Part shown: positions 45,281 to 56,870 of the stretch, one piece after another
Layout: the number at the start of each line of letters is the position of its first letter
How positions within the stretch are numbered: position 1 is the first letter of the stretch
Program-made: the position numbers and the translations under genes
Source: Folioceros fuciformis
Lineage: Eukaryota; Anthocerotophyta; Anthocerotopsida; Anthocerotales
Direction: 5' to 3'
Length of the DNA stretch: 64,000 nt
NCBI GenBank assembly: GCA_049999805.1
Contig: JBNGIO010006348.1
Span: 99,554 to 163,553, forward strand
Notes under the pieces: model-generated
Database searches by the model: none
Told to the model about the DNA's origin: nothing
Seen by the model: only the letters and a program-made list of their open reading frames with translations

Positions 45281-46310
45281 CACCGGAGCATGTTGTCTGA
45301 GGGAAATCGACGATGGTGACGTCGCTGGTGACGTGGCCTCGGAAATTGGCGACCTTGCAGTCGGTGGACATGAGGGAGGACGAGAGGAAGGAAGCCTCTT
45401 GGGTAAGAACGGGCATGGTTTGCCCGGCCTCCTTCTCCTGGTGCTTGAAGCCGGGAGCGTAGGTCTGACCCAAGACTCCAGTCACGGACGGCGTGAGCGC
45501 CTTGAACTGGAAGTTGAGCTCCAGATGGGCGAAGCAGTTGTCGGGGGTGATGCCGTAGCGGTGGCGGATGTTGTCGGATTCGGTGACGGGCACGACGAGC
45601 ACGGAGAGGGAGAATTGATCCTCCACCTCGATGATGACGCCGTTATGGTTCTGGGACCTGGTCACGGTCAGGCCAGCGTGGGGCGCGCTCCAAGCGGCCT
45701 CCTTCACGGTTGGCAGGAGGATCGGGTTGGCGTCCAGGGACATCACCAGGTAGTCCACGGAATTGTCGAAAGTGGCCACCTGCAGCCACGACATCCATCG
45801 ACGCACGCATTGGTCTCTGCTTCTTCTTCTACTGTAGAATGTGGTGTGCATGGACTCACCTTGCTGGCGCCGATGTACAATTGGTGGTCGCCGAAGAGAA
45901 TTCCCAGGGACTGCACCCAGGTGAAGTCGCGGGACATGTGATCCGCCCGGCGTCCGATGAAGTGGGCGTTCACGTGCAGGTTGGAATCGGAGACGATGCA
46001 GAAGTCGGCGTCCTTGTGGCCGTGGAAGTAGAACTGCTGACCGTCGCTGCCCACGAAGACGGGGTCGTCCTTGATACAGCCCGGATAGTAGCCCTGGCTG
46101 CAAGGCCTCGGCTTCCACTGGTTAGCTGAAACAAAGTACGATCAGGATCAGAATGATTGCCAATCCCCACAGCCCATCAGTATGCAGACATCTGAATTCC
46201 TGCTCCCGCGCATCACAAACGTCCATCTGACGCAATCCACTATTACCATCCACATTGCTGGCCACGGACAGCACTAACACCGCCACTACCACAGCTGCCG
46301 ACATCGCCAT
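45255..46310 (-). CDS. Secreted root-cap-domain protein, copy 3
   Basis: Exons 46310-46247, 46125-45860 and 45779-45255 give 284 aa. Signal peptide MAMSAAVVVAVLVLSV, two residues shorter than in copies 2 and 4. Domain hallmarks are intact: FYFHGHKDADFCIVSD, RDFTWVQSLGILFG, YGITPDNCFAHLEL and GVLGQTYAPGF. It is more diverged from copies 2 and 4 than they are from each other, so it split earlier. It lies between the two pieces of the RNF32-like pseudogene, in the same orientation, which suggests it arrived after or with the break. Confidence 0.9.
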
Positions 46311-46389
46311 GGTATCTGAAGAGTAGCTTGCTTGAAAGTTTCGAAGCTGATTGCGCTGATTGACTGTCTTCCTTGTCCGAGTCGCCCCT

Positions 46390-46396
46390 CTTTATA
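46390..46396 (-). promoter_or_regulatory. TATA box of root-cap copy 3
   Basis: TATAAAG on the minus strand, 80 bases before the ATG, in the same GTATAAAGAG context as copy 2. Confidence 0.7.
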
Positions 46397-46779
46397 CTCA
46401 CAGCCCACGCACGCTAGGACAAACTGATCTGCCGACCGCGGACGTGGCTCGCTTCCTTTCCAGAAGACTGGGCCCTAGAGAATCATGTGGTACTGTTTCC
46501 GGCCGGAGTTGAATCCAGCATTGTTGGCCAAACATGGCCTCGTCAGAGCACGATATCAAGGCGGCCAGGTCCAGTAGAGACCTGCACATGCATACTCGCA
46601 ACCAGTTGACCTCGTCGTTCCCACTCCTGATACGTCGTAGCCTGGCCTGACAGGGTGACGGCAGGTTTCCGGATGGGCTGGCTCTAACAAAATTCAAACG
46701 CTGGGAATCATGCAGTGTCAGGCCTCCGGATGCTCGCGCCAACTTGGAGGAGTCCTCCCCACCCGGCTATGTTTAGAAA

Positions 46780-47365
46780 TAGGTTTATCAGAGCCAGCCC
46801 GGTAGAATGTTTCAATCTTCCCATGGAAAACATGAAAGCAACTGAGAAGCATCAGGAAATCCTCCCTGCTTAGAGACCTCTGGTGCACAGCTTCCTACTC
46901 ACGCATGTTTAGCTCAGAGACCGGTTTGGCCACCAGTCCACACAGCTGGCTGGCTGCCAGTAGAAACCAGCCAAGTTATCTTGTGTGTTTGCACACAGGT
47001 ATCAACACTGCATCACACTCCGTGGGCTCGAAACCTCACCTTGGGTCAGACCCTCTGAGTCAGCTTCCATCTTTTCAAAGCCCAGCAGAAGTCCGCCGTA
47101 TGCGTCTCTCGGGACAAGACTACCCACCGGACCTTCCATGGTCAGAAGAGTTCCACCCATAAACACTCTGATCTGCGAGTGATGTACTCTGAGTAGGTGT
47201 CCGTCCAAAACTCAAGGACCACACAAAATGGTCGTGCAACGCCACTGCATCACTGCCCTCTGTCCACCTCTTGGGAAACACGAAGGATTGCTTCCTGAAT
47301 CTCAATTGAGATCTGCAAGCCCTAAAGGACACCCGGTGCCTTCTCTCACTTTGTCCGTTGGGGTT
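46780..47365 (-). pseudogene. RNF32-like gene fragment, 5' piece
   Basis: Colinear with 53840-54500 of the intact RNF32-like gene: shared blocks include AGAGACCTCTG(G/A)TGCACAGC and CTCGGGACAAGAC. It lacks about 45 bases that in the intact gene encode the first RING cysteine pair (HPCPICREYF), and a two-base change shifts the frame in the upstream exon that reads VFIGETLL in the intact gene. It is therefore non-functional. Confidence 0.75.
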
Positions 47366-47839
47366 TGTGGCTTTTTGTAAGTGGCTGCTGAGAGGCAAGT
47401 CACCAGCGCGCACCACGCCAAACTTGATTCCCTACCAATCCTGTGGAACGACCGTATCATCGACGTCAGATTCTTCAGCTGAAGATACACAGCAACGACA
47501 ATACCTAACAACTACCAGTTCTAGGAGTGGTCAATGCTTCTTCTGTCATCTTGTCGAATGAATCAGGGCGAAGCAGAGTCTTGCAGATGCCCTTGGCATA
47601 GACAATCGAATGATTTCCCGCATACTTGTCTCATCTCCTGGGAATATTGTATGACAGACGGCCAGATTGTCCTCAATTGCTTCCCACGTCTTCTTCCAGC
47701 GGGTGAGGGACAGCGGACTACCTGGCTAGCTCTGAAATACTTCTTCCGTGATGTAGGAGCTTGGTGGATCACTCATCACTTGGACTCTCCAACAGCACTG
47801 CCTAGTTCTTGAACACATGCCCAAGTGATTATCACTTGT

Positions 47840-48500
47840 TGGATCACTCATCACTTGGGCACTGTGGCGGCATCAGGCCAAGGATTCTATGCTCCTGACA
47901 ACACCGGAGTCCGACTTTGTCATGTCCAGCGTGCTGCAGAAATGCGGGATTCAGCTTGCACACGCTAACATCACGTTTACTCTGTGGAAGGTATATGATC
48001 TGTGCCTCACAGGGACGCCAGTCGAGGTTCCTCTAGGCGGGCATTACATGGACAAGATACTGCGAAGCTGGTTGCATTTTCTCACTGCTTCCGAACAGAG
48101 GCAGAAGCTGCTGGTGCTGGCACTAGGGATCTGTACTGAGAGCACCAGTTCAGCAAGGCGGACATGTTTGCAATTTGCAGATCACAAGGGAGCAATGCTC
48201 TTCGTGACGAGCTCATTACCATCGCAGAAGGGCCTCTTCACCTCTTTGGGCCTGCATTTCAAGATTCTAGACATGTCCCCACAGAAACTTCGACAAGCGG
48301 GATTGGATGCCTGGGCTTGGCAAACCGTCAGCGAAATCTTTACTGCCATCTCCCCAATTTGTACACACTCTGACTACTACTGTCTGAACTATCCCATGGA
48401 TGATGGTAGCCATTCTGAGAACTTCCGACAAGAGGACGGCTCGGTGACAATACCCGAGCTTTTGAGGCCTTTCATGGGAGGCATAGCGGCCACCTCTCCT
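47840..48500 (+). pseudogene. Seryl-tRNA synthetase pseudogene (organellar type)
   Basis: Pieces of a class II SerRS core follow in order without introns: LLTTPES and SSVLQKCGIQ, DLCLTGTPVEVPLGGHYMDKIL, KLVAFSHCFRTEAEAAGA, HQFSKADMFAIC, LFTSLGLHFKILDM, and the C-terminal REDGSV-type end (QEDGSVTIPELLRPFMGG). They lie in two frames, so at least two frameshifts exist (near 48062 and 48225), and a TGA at 48137-48139 replaces the arginine expected in LYRxHQF. The central catalytic motif region is decayed. The intronless colinear layout fits a retrocopy, but no poly-A tail was confirmed. Confidence 0.75.
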
Positions 48501-50084
48501 CTTCAGTCAACCGGAATTCTGCTGAATCAAGCTTCATTCTTTCCAATTCGTGTGTGAATCACCTCGGCCTACTAACTTTCTACTTGGTCAGCTTCTCGGT
48601 TGGCAGCCATTGTTAACCAGTCTATACTCAAACTGAACATGATGGTTCCACTTTCGTGGAAGAACATGTGTACCAAACAGATGGGTAAGGTTGCTGCATT
48701 CGTCTACTAAGCAACCGGATTGAAACAGGGTTTAGGGTTGCACTTGCAGAGAGAGTGCTACAGCTAAAACTGTGCAACCGGGACTCCCATCTACTGTGCC
48801 TCAAGTAGAGGGATCAGTCGAGGATCACACAAGCTGGGAAGGTAAAAACTACAGCATCCTCGTTTCTTCTCCCTCCGCAGGATAACAACATGTGTTCGAG
48901 CGTAGCAGGGGAAACATGTCGCTGTGTGTCGGAGCGTGGAGCACGCGTGTGTACCCTATATGTAGGGGACACTCTAAACCCTGCGTTGTTCCAAACAGAG
49001 TGCTGAACGTGCTTGGTCAGCATTGCAAGATCATATCGCATGATCGTCCGGGGTATAGCCGTACCCAATCCGGATGCAGGTGGGAGACATGTTGGCGATC
49101 GCCAGGAAAACCATATCCCGCCACACTCCATCCCAGGATTTCCGACAGTGCGCCAGAGCTGATCGGAACCCAGAACCGCCTTCCGCCCATCTCCGTGCCA
49201 CGCCCCAACTGTGTCAGGCCTTGTGCGCATGAGCCTCGTCCAGCCTCCTCTTAGAGCTATGTACTTTCTTTAACTGCCTGCCAATTCTCAACATTTTGCA
49301 GGAGGTCCTTGAGTATCAGACCTGGATATGGAGAACACGATCCTCATCTAGGACGCACTCCAAAGAGGTCAGTACAGGATCTGGATGAGCCTGCAGCTGC
49401 CTTGAAGAGAAGTTCCACCTTGTATCTACCTGGATGGGAGGCACTACAGCTTGGTCTTGCCTTGAAAACATCCAGCCTTGAAGAGAAAATCTTACGTTAT
49501 GCCTAGCTCGATGGAGGCATTACAGCATGACTACTCAAGAGCCTATTGACAAGACACCTGACATATACCTCCCCTTTTATGGATAGAATTGTTGGAAAGG
49601 GGCTCTTGAGTCCCGACAATCCAATGCAGTTCCTCTGCGATTAATGGGAACGGACATTGAAATGCTGCAGATGCTGGACAAAATGGGAGGTTTCTGTGCG
49701 GTGAGAAAATTCTATCCTCGTACCTTTCACCGCCACAAGCAATTACGTTTTGAAATGTGCCTGGAGAGATCAGAAGTCGCTTCTGTTTTGTGTGCCACAG
49801 GCTGGAGACTAATAGGGGCTCACGAATCCGTCCACCAGGATAAATCTTGGTCAGCTTTGGTAAGTAGCCTTTTGATCCTTGGACTTCCGTTAGTTTTAAT
49901 AACCATGCACTATTTTTGCTGAAATGTAGTAGAAATCACAGATGATGTGGATGGCTTGCAGGCATTCAACCTAGAACCCTCAGGGTTCAGGGGCCAAGCT
50001 TGTTCACACACTAGGGGAAAGAAAAGGGAAGACTCGGGATGAAGCTTGTTTACACGCTGGGGATTCACACACTGGGCTAAAGAG
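48501..50084. other. Intergenic spacer inside the inverted repeat
   Basis: About 1.6 kb without a supported gene. Frames at 48814-49230 (minus) and 49644-49922 (plus) have no recognisable pattern. Two similar ~43-base segments around AAGCTTGTT(C/T)ACAC occur near 49997 and 50041. Confidence 0.5.
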
Positions 50085-50793
50085 CAGGGAGATGAATGTC
50101 TGTCCCACTCTTGGGAAATCCATGGCCATCAAGCCAAGGTATGCCAACAGCCCATGAAATGCCCTGGTGCATATTTGGCTGCAACGTTTCCCATGTGGAC
50201 TCCACTTTGCACCCATGGCGAGGGGACTTCCCGGGGAATAACAAACGAATCATCTCTGAAACGCACCTTGCAATGCAAATCAAACATGTAGCAGTCCGGT
50301 TAATACATTGCCTAAAATGCGGGATGGTGGGTCAGAAGATTGGTGCAACACAGGCCAGCCTGGGCCAGGTCGTGCTAAAATGCACTTGGAAGACGGAAGG
50401 AAGGCCATGGCCGGCTGGAATACCTGTCCTTAAACAAGGGCGGGCAGCCTGGTCCAGTTGGCGCACGCATCCACAGGCATGGCAACGCATTCTCGGGATT
50501 AAATGTGTTCTAAATCGTGATTGATGAGAGGCGAATCGGAGAACGCTGGCCACGGCGTTTCCCAAAACGTGCGAAAGGATTAGGCGCCCAAGTTGTGCTT
50601 GCGAACATGGACAGGCTGCAACTGGGCGAGGATGCTGTGGTATTGTATCTTTAGTGCGGAAACAACCGTGGGCCTAAACAGTTAACCCATAAACAGAAGA
50701 AGATCTGCAGTAGATGGCCTCATTCCTCCGCGTTGCTTGCAAGCGAGGCACGTGTTCGCTCTGGATGTCGATTTTTGAGAGCAAAACCTGGAG

Positions 50794-50800
50794 TATAAAG
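50794..50800 (+). promoter_or_regulatory. TATA box of root-cap copy 4
   Basis: TATAAAG 108 bases before the ATG, matching copies 2 and 3. Confidence 0.7.
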
Positions 50801-50907
50801 ACCAGCCTGCTCGGCCTCACAGGCAGACTCTCTTGTTCACCCACAGCTGCTGCTTTTTCAGCAGGCTAGCGGTTGGAGAGTTGTAGGCGAGCTCGACACT
50901 CGGGAGC

Positions 50908-52041
50908 ATGGCATCGGTGCAGGTGGCAGCTGTGATTGTGGCGGTGTTGGCTCTGTCCGTGGCCAGCAATGTGGACGGTAAGAAAGAGATTCTGTGAGAT
51001 GCGTTTTGCTCCGCGCAGCAACGGGATGTTTACAGCTAGCTAGCAAGGCCACCTCTCGATGAAGCTCTAGACTTTTGCAATGGCATTTGTTCTGGTACTA
51101 GTCCTCATACTACTCGTACTTGGTTGCAGCTTCTCGGTGGAAGCCGAGGCCGTGCAGCCAGGGCTACTACCCAGGCTGCATCAAGGACGACCCCGTCTTC
51201 GTAGGCAGCGACGGCAAGCCCTTCTACTTCCACGGCCACAAGGACGCCGACTTCTGCATCGTCTCCGACTCCCACCTGCACGTGAATGCCCACTTCATCG
51301 GCCGCCGGGCGGACCACATGTCGCGGGACTTCACCTGGGTGCAGTCCGTGGGAATTCTCTTCGGCGACCACCAGTTGTACGTCGGCGCCAGCAAGGTGAG
51401 CCCACATATCTACCTCCTCCGGACCACTTAGCATCCGGATCCGTTGCTGCATCAAACCCATCCGAATCCGAGCAGAAGTGCTCAACGCGTGCGCGCAATC
51501 AATGCCGTGGCTGCAGGTGGCCACCTTCGACAACGCCGTGGACTACCTGGAGATGTCCCTGGACGCCTTCCCGATCCTCCTCCCGCAGGTGAAGGACGCA
51601 GCCTGGACCGCTCCCCACGCGGGCCTGACCGTCACCAGGTCCGAGAGCCGCAACGGCGTCATCATCGAGGTAGAGGACCAGTTCTCCCTCTCCGTGCTCG
51701 TAGTGCCCGTCAACGAATCCGACAACATCCGCCACCGCTACGGCATCACCCCGGACAATTGCTTCGCCCACCTGGAGCTCAACTTCCAGTTCAAGGCGCT
51801 GACGCCGTCCGTGTCAGGAGTGCTGGGCCAGACCTACGCGCCCGGCTTCCAGCAGCAGCAGCAGAAGTCCGGGCAGAGCATGCCCATGCTCACCCAAGAG
51901 GCCTCCTTCCTCTCGTCGGACATCATGTCTGCCGACTGCAAGGTCGCCAATTTCCGAGGACAAATCTCCAGCGAGGTCACTGTGGTCGACTTCCCTCTGA
52001 CCGCATGCTCCGGAGGCTCTGGCCTCGTCTGCCGTCGCTGA
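50908..52041 (+). CDS. Secreted root-cap-domain protein, copy 4
   Basis: Exons 50908-50977, 51130-51395 and 51517-52041 give 286 aa. Signal peptide MASVQVAAVIVAVLALSV. All domain hallmarks and splice sites are intact. It is the inverted-repeat twin of copy 2, with a handful of substitutions, several of them conservative (for example SADCK against STDCK). Both copies keep open frames and the same TATA element, so both are probably expressed, and gene conversion between the arms is possible. Confidence 0.9.
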
Positions 52042-52241
52042 ATCCAACTCGATTCAGTGGAGCAGACTGTGATTCAATTCATTCCTACAAGAGTAGTTCA
52101 TAGTTCCATTCATTGCACTTGACAGTGAACAAACACTGTCAGAGTATGCACGCTGTAAGGTGGTGAGGGAGCTGGTCCTCCCATCTCCCTTCACAAATTT
52201 GTTCCATATAATTGCAGGCAATTGGAGGAAGATCATAAGGC

Positions 52242-52821
52242 CTGATAGCTCTCAGGGGGATGAAAGTGTGCTCGAACTGCATTAGACCTGGATCGAAACA
52301 CAACCTTCTGCCACCCAACCTGAGGAAGCCCGCCTTCACAGAGTGAGTTTACTTACATCTAGTGGCACAGCCAAACTCAATCTTACTTCAGAGCCTACTA
52401 ATCCCCAACCCAGAAAACCACATAGATAGGCAACCTCCTATTTTAGTATATATAATTAAAATATGTATTTTAATATAATGGGATAAAAATAATGATATGT
52501 TAACAACAATGATGTGAAAGCAATTTTTCTTAAATGTTTTTCCTCTTGTTAAGTTTTCTTCCGTGTACAAATTTGTAGACTTCACTTGGAGGCTGAGGAA
52601 CATATTTTTCTGAGAAAATCCTAATCAATATAGAGCCCTATATCATGAGACAAACCCTAAAAGAAGGGGAATGATCCTTACAGATTAGCAATAGGGGACT
52701 TTAATTCCATTCATGCAACCGAGCCTCCAATTCCTGCCGCCCTGGAGGACTACGGAGTACTGGCCACGTGCATCCATGCGAATCCATGTCTAGGTGGGAA
52801 TGAGCTGTTTAACCCTGCAAA
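52242..52821. other. Intergenic region
   Basis: AT-rich between 52440 and 52620. It lies between the inverted-repeat end and the stop of the RNF32-like gene. No gene is seen. Confidence 0.55.
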
Positions 52822-54794
52822 TTAACCCCATTGGCAGCCATCCCAAGACCCTGTCATCACTAGCCGCTGATAGGAAGCCCTGCAGACAGGGCAGATGGGA
52901 GCATATCCCATGCCCTCTGGACCTTGACATCCTTGGGTGAAGGCTTCAAATGTGGAAATGCAGTCGACATGGAAGACATGGCTGCAACTAAGCCATGCCA
53001 GGGATGTCCCTTTTCGTCGGTGTAAGGCTTCAATGCATATTGGACACTCAACGTCACCTCGACCTCGCGCCTGTCACCAACCCAGAACTGTCAGGCGGAG
53101 TTTGGACCATAAGACCCCATTGTGTAGGAGTGAAAAGCACAAATGAACCACCTTTTCTATGACAAATGGCCAGTTCACTGCAGGGAGATGGCCTGTTTGC
53201 TCCACATCCACGGGAGGGATGCACGAGATACGTGACTCTGTTCTTCTGCTCTGCTGGTAGACGTGTTTGCTGATAGCCAAGGTGTTGTCAATCTCTAGAA
53301 GGAGAGCATCTGCTTCTGAACGGTCCACTGCCAGTTGTCCAAGTAACATGTCTGTCGCTGATTCGAGCTGTTCAAACGCAGCTCAGATAATCATGAAAGG
53401 GTTGGACACAGCTGCATCCACGATAAAGTAAAGGTGCTGCATTTTGTTGCCCGTTCTTAGACGACACAACAGACCTTGTCGGCAAACCATTTCATGAGCC
53501 TGCCGGGATCCTTTGGCCTGATGGACCGCAAGAGTGGGACATACGTTCTTCTGATGAGGTATCCTCGATAGGCAGCTTGTATCCTGTGGAAAAGGGGCAC
53601 CTGTCTCAAACACTGAAGATTTTCTGAATTTGGTACCAATGTCCCTAAGTACGACCTTCGTCTTCGACACTGGCCTACCTAGTAGCACTAAAGCTTTCAT
53701 ACAGTGAGGTTGCGTTTTTCACAACCAGCTTCTGATAGTTTTCTGCCCGACAAACAGGGCAACACCGGAGGTTTGAATATCGTTCAAAACTTTGCAGGCA
53801 CAGCTGCAAGGTCAATTCAGCCTCCATCAAGGTCCCACATTACCGAATGAACATATCAAAGCCAGCCAGGTAGCCCTGTTTCACTCACCCGATGGAAAAC
53901 ATGGGAGCAACTGAGGAGCATCTGGTCATCCGTTTTGAAATATTCCCGGCAGATAGGGCACGGATGCAGGAAATCCTTCCTGCTCAGAGACCTCTGATGC
54001 ACAGCTTCCCACTCATCCGGGTTCAGCTCAGAGACGGGTTTGGCCACCAGCCCATACTGCTGTGCTGCAGCGCAAACCAGCCAAATCATCTGTGTGCACC
54101 CCTGTGACATGGATAATGCATCACACTTTGTGGGCTCCAACCCTCACCTAGCGTCAGGTCCTCAGCTTCCATGTTTTCAAAGCCGAAATCTGGCGTCCCT
54201 CGGGACAAGACCACCTACAGGACCTTGCATGGTCAGAAGAGTTTCACCAATAAACACAGATGCGCGAGCGATAAGCTACCTGGAAGACAAGGCTCGGCGC
54301 CGGGTCAATCTTCAGGGACCTCACAAAATGGTCTTGCAACGCCACTGCATCTCTGACTGCCCTCTGTTTCAGCCAAGGCGGGTACTGTTCTCATTGCAAG
54401 CCTCCAATTCCATTTCTTGAGTGACAAGAAGTCTTGCTTCCTGAATTTCACCTGAGTTTTACAACCCCTGAAGACATCCCGGCGCCTTCTCAGTTTGTCC
54501 ATAGGGGAGCAACATCTGCGCGAAGCTGCTGCGCCGGAATCCATTGCACATACACGACGGAAGCAGCAGTGGCCAGTCCCGAGACTGGTAGTTAGGTCTT
54601 CACGTCGTACTGAACAGCCATTTAGCTGAAGAAGCGGGACGGTGTGACGTGGATGACACGGTCGTTACGCGCCATCGACGGTTACTTACCACTCCCTCGC
54701 TGCTCTTGCTCTTCCTCGTCCTTTTCCTCGGACTCTTCATCTGCACTATAGGCTCCACCAGCAGAAACTGCAGATCGTCCTGTTGCCTGTTCAT
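52822..54794 (-). CDS. RING-IQ-RING protein, RNF32-like E3 ligase
   Basis: Start ATG at 54794 (MNRQQDDLQFLLVEP); first exon 54794-54690 ends at a GTAAGT donor. Later exons encode a variable basic region, VFIGETLLTMQ, GFENMEAEDLTLG, then QQYGLVAKPVSELNPDEWE leading into the first RING (HPCPICREYF, LLSCSHVFHR, joined to LCLQSFERYS and CCPVCRAENYQ). An IQ motif follows (RIQAAYRGYLIRR), then a helical exon (ALLLEIDNTLAISKHVYQQ), and the last exon has a second RING (VECPICIEAL, SCSHVFHVDC, ICPVCRASYQ). The stop is at 52822. Two RINGs around an IQ motif is the layout of animal RNF32. RING fingers recruit E2 enzymes for ubiquitin transfer, and IQ motifs bind calmodulin. Middle exon borders (53700-52990) are only approximate. 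Broken copies lie at 44.6-47.4 kb. Confidence 0.75.
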
Positions 54795-55510
54795 CCCTCC
54801 CGTGGCCGAGTAGGGGAAGATCAGTAACCCAACACACACTTTCGCTCATGCTCAGCATCATCTAGACCTGGCTCCTTGCCATGGGGTGGATGTCAAGCAA
54901 CGAGCAACGAGCAACGAGCATGCTCGTTTTCAGGGCTTTCATCGTGCTCAAGGTACTCAAGCCAGCCCGGGACATAGTGTGCTGCTCAAGCGCTCGTCGC
55001 CCAAGTGTCCAGTCCGTTCGCCTGTGCCGGCAAAAACTCGTCCTCTAGGGAAATACTGCTACGGCTGACTGTCACAGAGATGACAGGCTTGAAGTTACAT
55101 TGTCCTCCTCTGGCAGATGTCCTTTGAATCCTGAGACTTGAGCTTCGGTACAAGTACTCTAAATGAAGAACACCAGGGGAGTGCGTGCTGCGAAAGAATG
55201 TAAGCCTGTGTGCGCTGATTTTACCTGGGAAGATTAACAGCTCCAGTCAGTTGCTTGCGGAAAGATTGCGTGCCTTGTAGGTGCTAGCAAGTCTGACGGT
55301 TTTGTTACGGGAAGCATTCCACAGGCTCATAGGATTAGGTCACAGAGCACAGAGCTTTCATAACCCACCTCTTCCAAAGCTGTGAATGAGAATGTAGGAA
55401 CTAACAATTCATTGTGAACTGAACATCAAGAAGCTCGGGACGTACTCTGCATTGAACAAAATCTATGGAGCTCCGACTCTAGAAGCTCAAGTTGCTCAGG
55501 TCATGGTGTG
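54795..55510. other. Intergenic region between divergent genes
   Basis: About 0.7 kb that should carry the promoters of the RNF32-like and MYB genes. A short GAGCAACGA triplication lies at about 54895-54920. No gene is seen. Confidence 0.5.
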
Positions 55511-56534
55511 ATGAGAAGACCTCTACCAATGTCAATCCCTACAAAAATGGACAAAGTTGATTTGCTTGATAATCCGTCGATGAGATCTGTAAAAACGACC
55601 CCAGATCAGTACCTACCGATGGACACGTCAGGTCTGCAACAACTTGAGCATCTGGAGAAGGAATTGGAACAAGCCAAACAGAAGGTCAATCATAGGATCA
55701 AAAAATGCTCACAGCTCCTAGATTGTGGAATGAGCACTTAATCACCTCTACCACATAGTGCCTCAGCTGTTACCGTGGCCATGTAGTCGCCAAAGTGTGT
55801 CACAGGGCGACCATTGGGCCATGTAGATACACGCCAAGTAGCCACATTTCAAAGGCATCTGGTACTTCTTACTGTTACGAACTGTTTCACGAAACCTTCC
55901 TAGGCTCCACTTGCAAAGAAATATGTGATATCCTAAGATAAGCATCTGTTTAATGGAACACCTGGTCGTTGACAGATCCTCGTCTTGAGAGCACAAGAAC
56001 ATCGGGAAAACTCGTCTCCAGAAAACAAGGTATGTATCAACAACTTTCCAATAACACTCCAGTCAGGTTGCGTGCCTTCCCCTTCACGGCACCACACTCT
56101 CATGTGGAATCGGATCTTTGTCAGGTATCTGAGAGTAGGTACTGGACGAATGAGGAGCGACAACGATTCAAGAAGGCACTGAAAACGTAAGTTCCTTTCA
56201 TGCCCGCCTTTCATACCTTTGGCACCAGCATTCTCATTGTTAGTTGAACACTACTCCTCGCCTGTGGTATGTGACAGCTTCGGAACGGACTTCGCTGCTA
56301 TTGCTAAGTTTGTGGGAACTCGTAGCTCAACCCAAGTTCGTACTCATGCCCAGAAGTACTATGCCAAGCTGGTTAGTGACTAGCCTTTCTCAAAGTTGAA
56401 GGACACCCTGCTGTTCATGGCCTTAGGATCTGTTGCGTGTGCCTCAGATTCGAGACTACAAGCGATCAGGAAAAGCATCGGCACCAGTCAAGGGCAGGGA
56501 GGAAAAGGGTACTGCTGCCAGGCTAGCCATTTGA
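55511..56534 (+). CDS. Single-repeat MYB (SHAQKY type) transcription factor
   Basis: Five exons in phase: 55511-55684, 55976-56029, 56125-56186, 56278-56371 and 56448-56534, giving 156 aa. The N-terminus has a short helix (LEHLEKELEQAKQK). The MYB/SANT repeat runs across exons 3-4: SRYWTNEERQRFKKALKT, then FGTDFAAIAKFVGTR and the diagnostic VRTHAQKYYAKL (SHAQKYF in most relatives). The C-terminus is short and basic. Single-repeat SHAQKYF proteins bind I-box/TATCC-type DNA sites and act in circadian, sugar or development programmes. The second tryptophan expected in the middle of the repeat is replaced by phenylalanine (FGTDF), as is common in this group. It faces the PPR gene tail-to-tail. 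Confidence 0.82.
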
Positions 56535-56870
56535 GTATCCCTTTGATAATAGAGTTAGCATGATAGGGCAGGTAGAGGCCATAGAAAGCTACCTCCGCTG
56601 TCACCCCTCAATTTTTAACAGCGGAGTATAGGTACTAGTTGCGGATCAATTCATTTTCGGTGACCACGTTGGTGCAAAACCTCCAAGTTACAAAGTATGA
56701 GTTAAAGTATTGCATCCTTCTGAGCTCAGCAGACAAAAATGCCAGGGACTAAGCGCTAGCTATCAGGTAGCTCTGAGGCTCGAAGCACCTGTAACTAGAC
56801 AAAGATTGAATTTCTGCAGTGATGAGCAGATAAAGGAATGTGTACTCCAAAACTTTTTGCGAGACCCAAT

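Larger units (their letters stand above)
50085..52240. repeat. Right arm of a ~2.1 kb inverted repeat
   Basis: Reverse-complement partner of 42500-44640, covering promoter, gene and 3' flank of root-cap copy 4. Small insertions and substitutions separate the arms; arm ends are approximate. Confidence 0.85.

Noticed and set aside
48814-49230. 138-codon minus-strand frame inside the inverted repeat
   Set aside because: Mixed frames on both strands and no recognisable motif.
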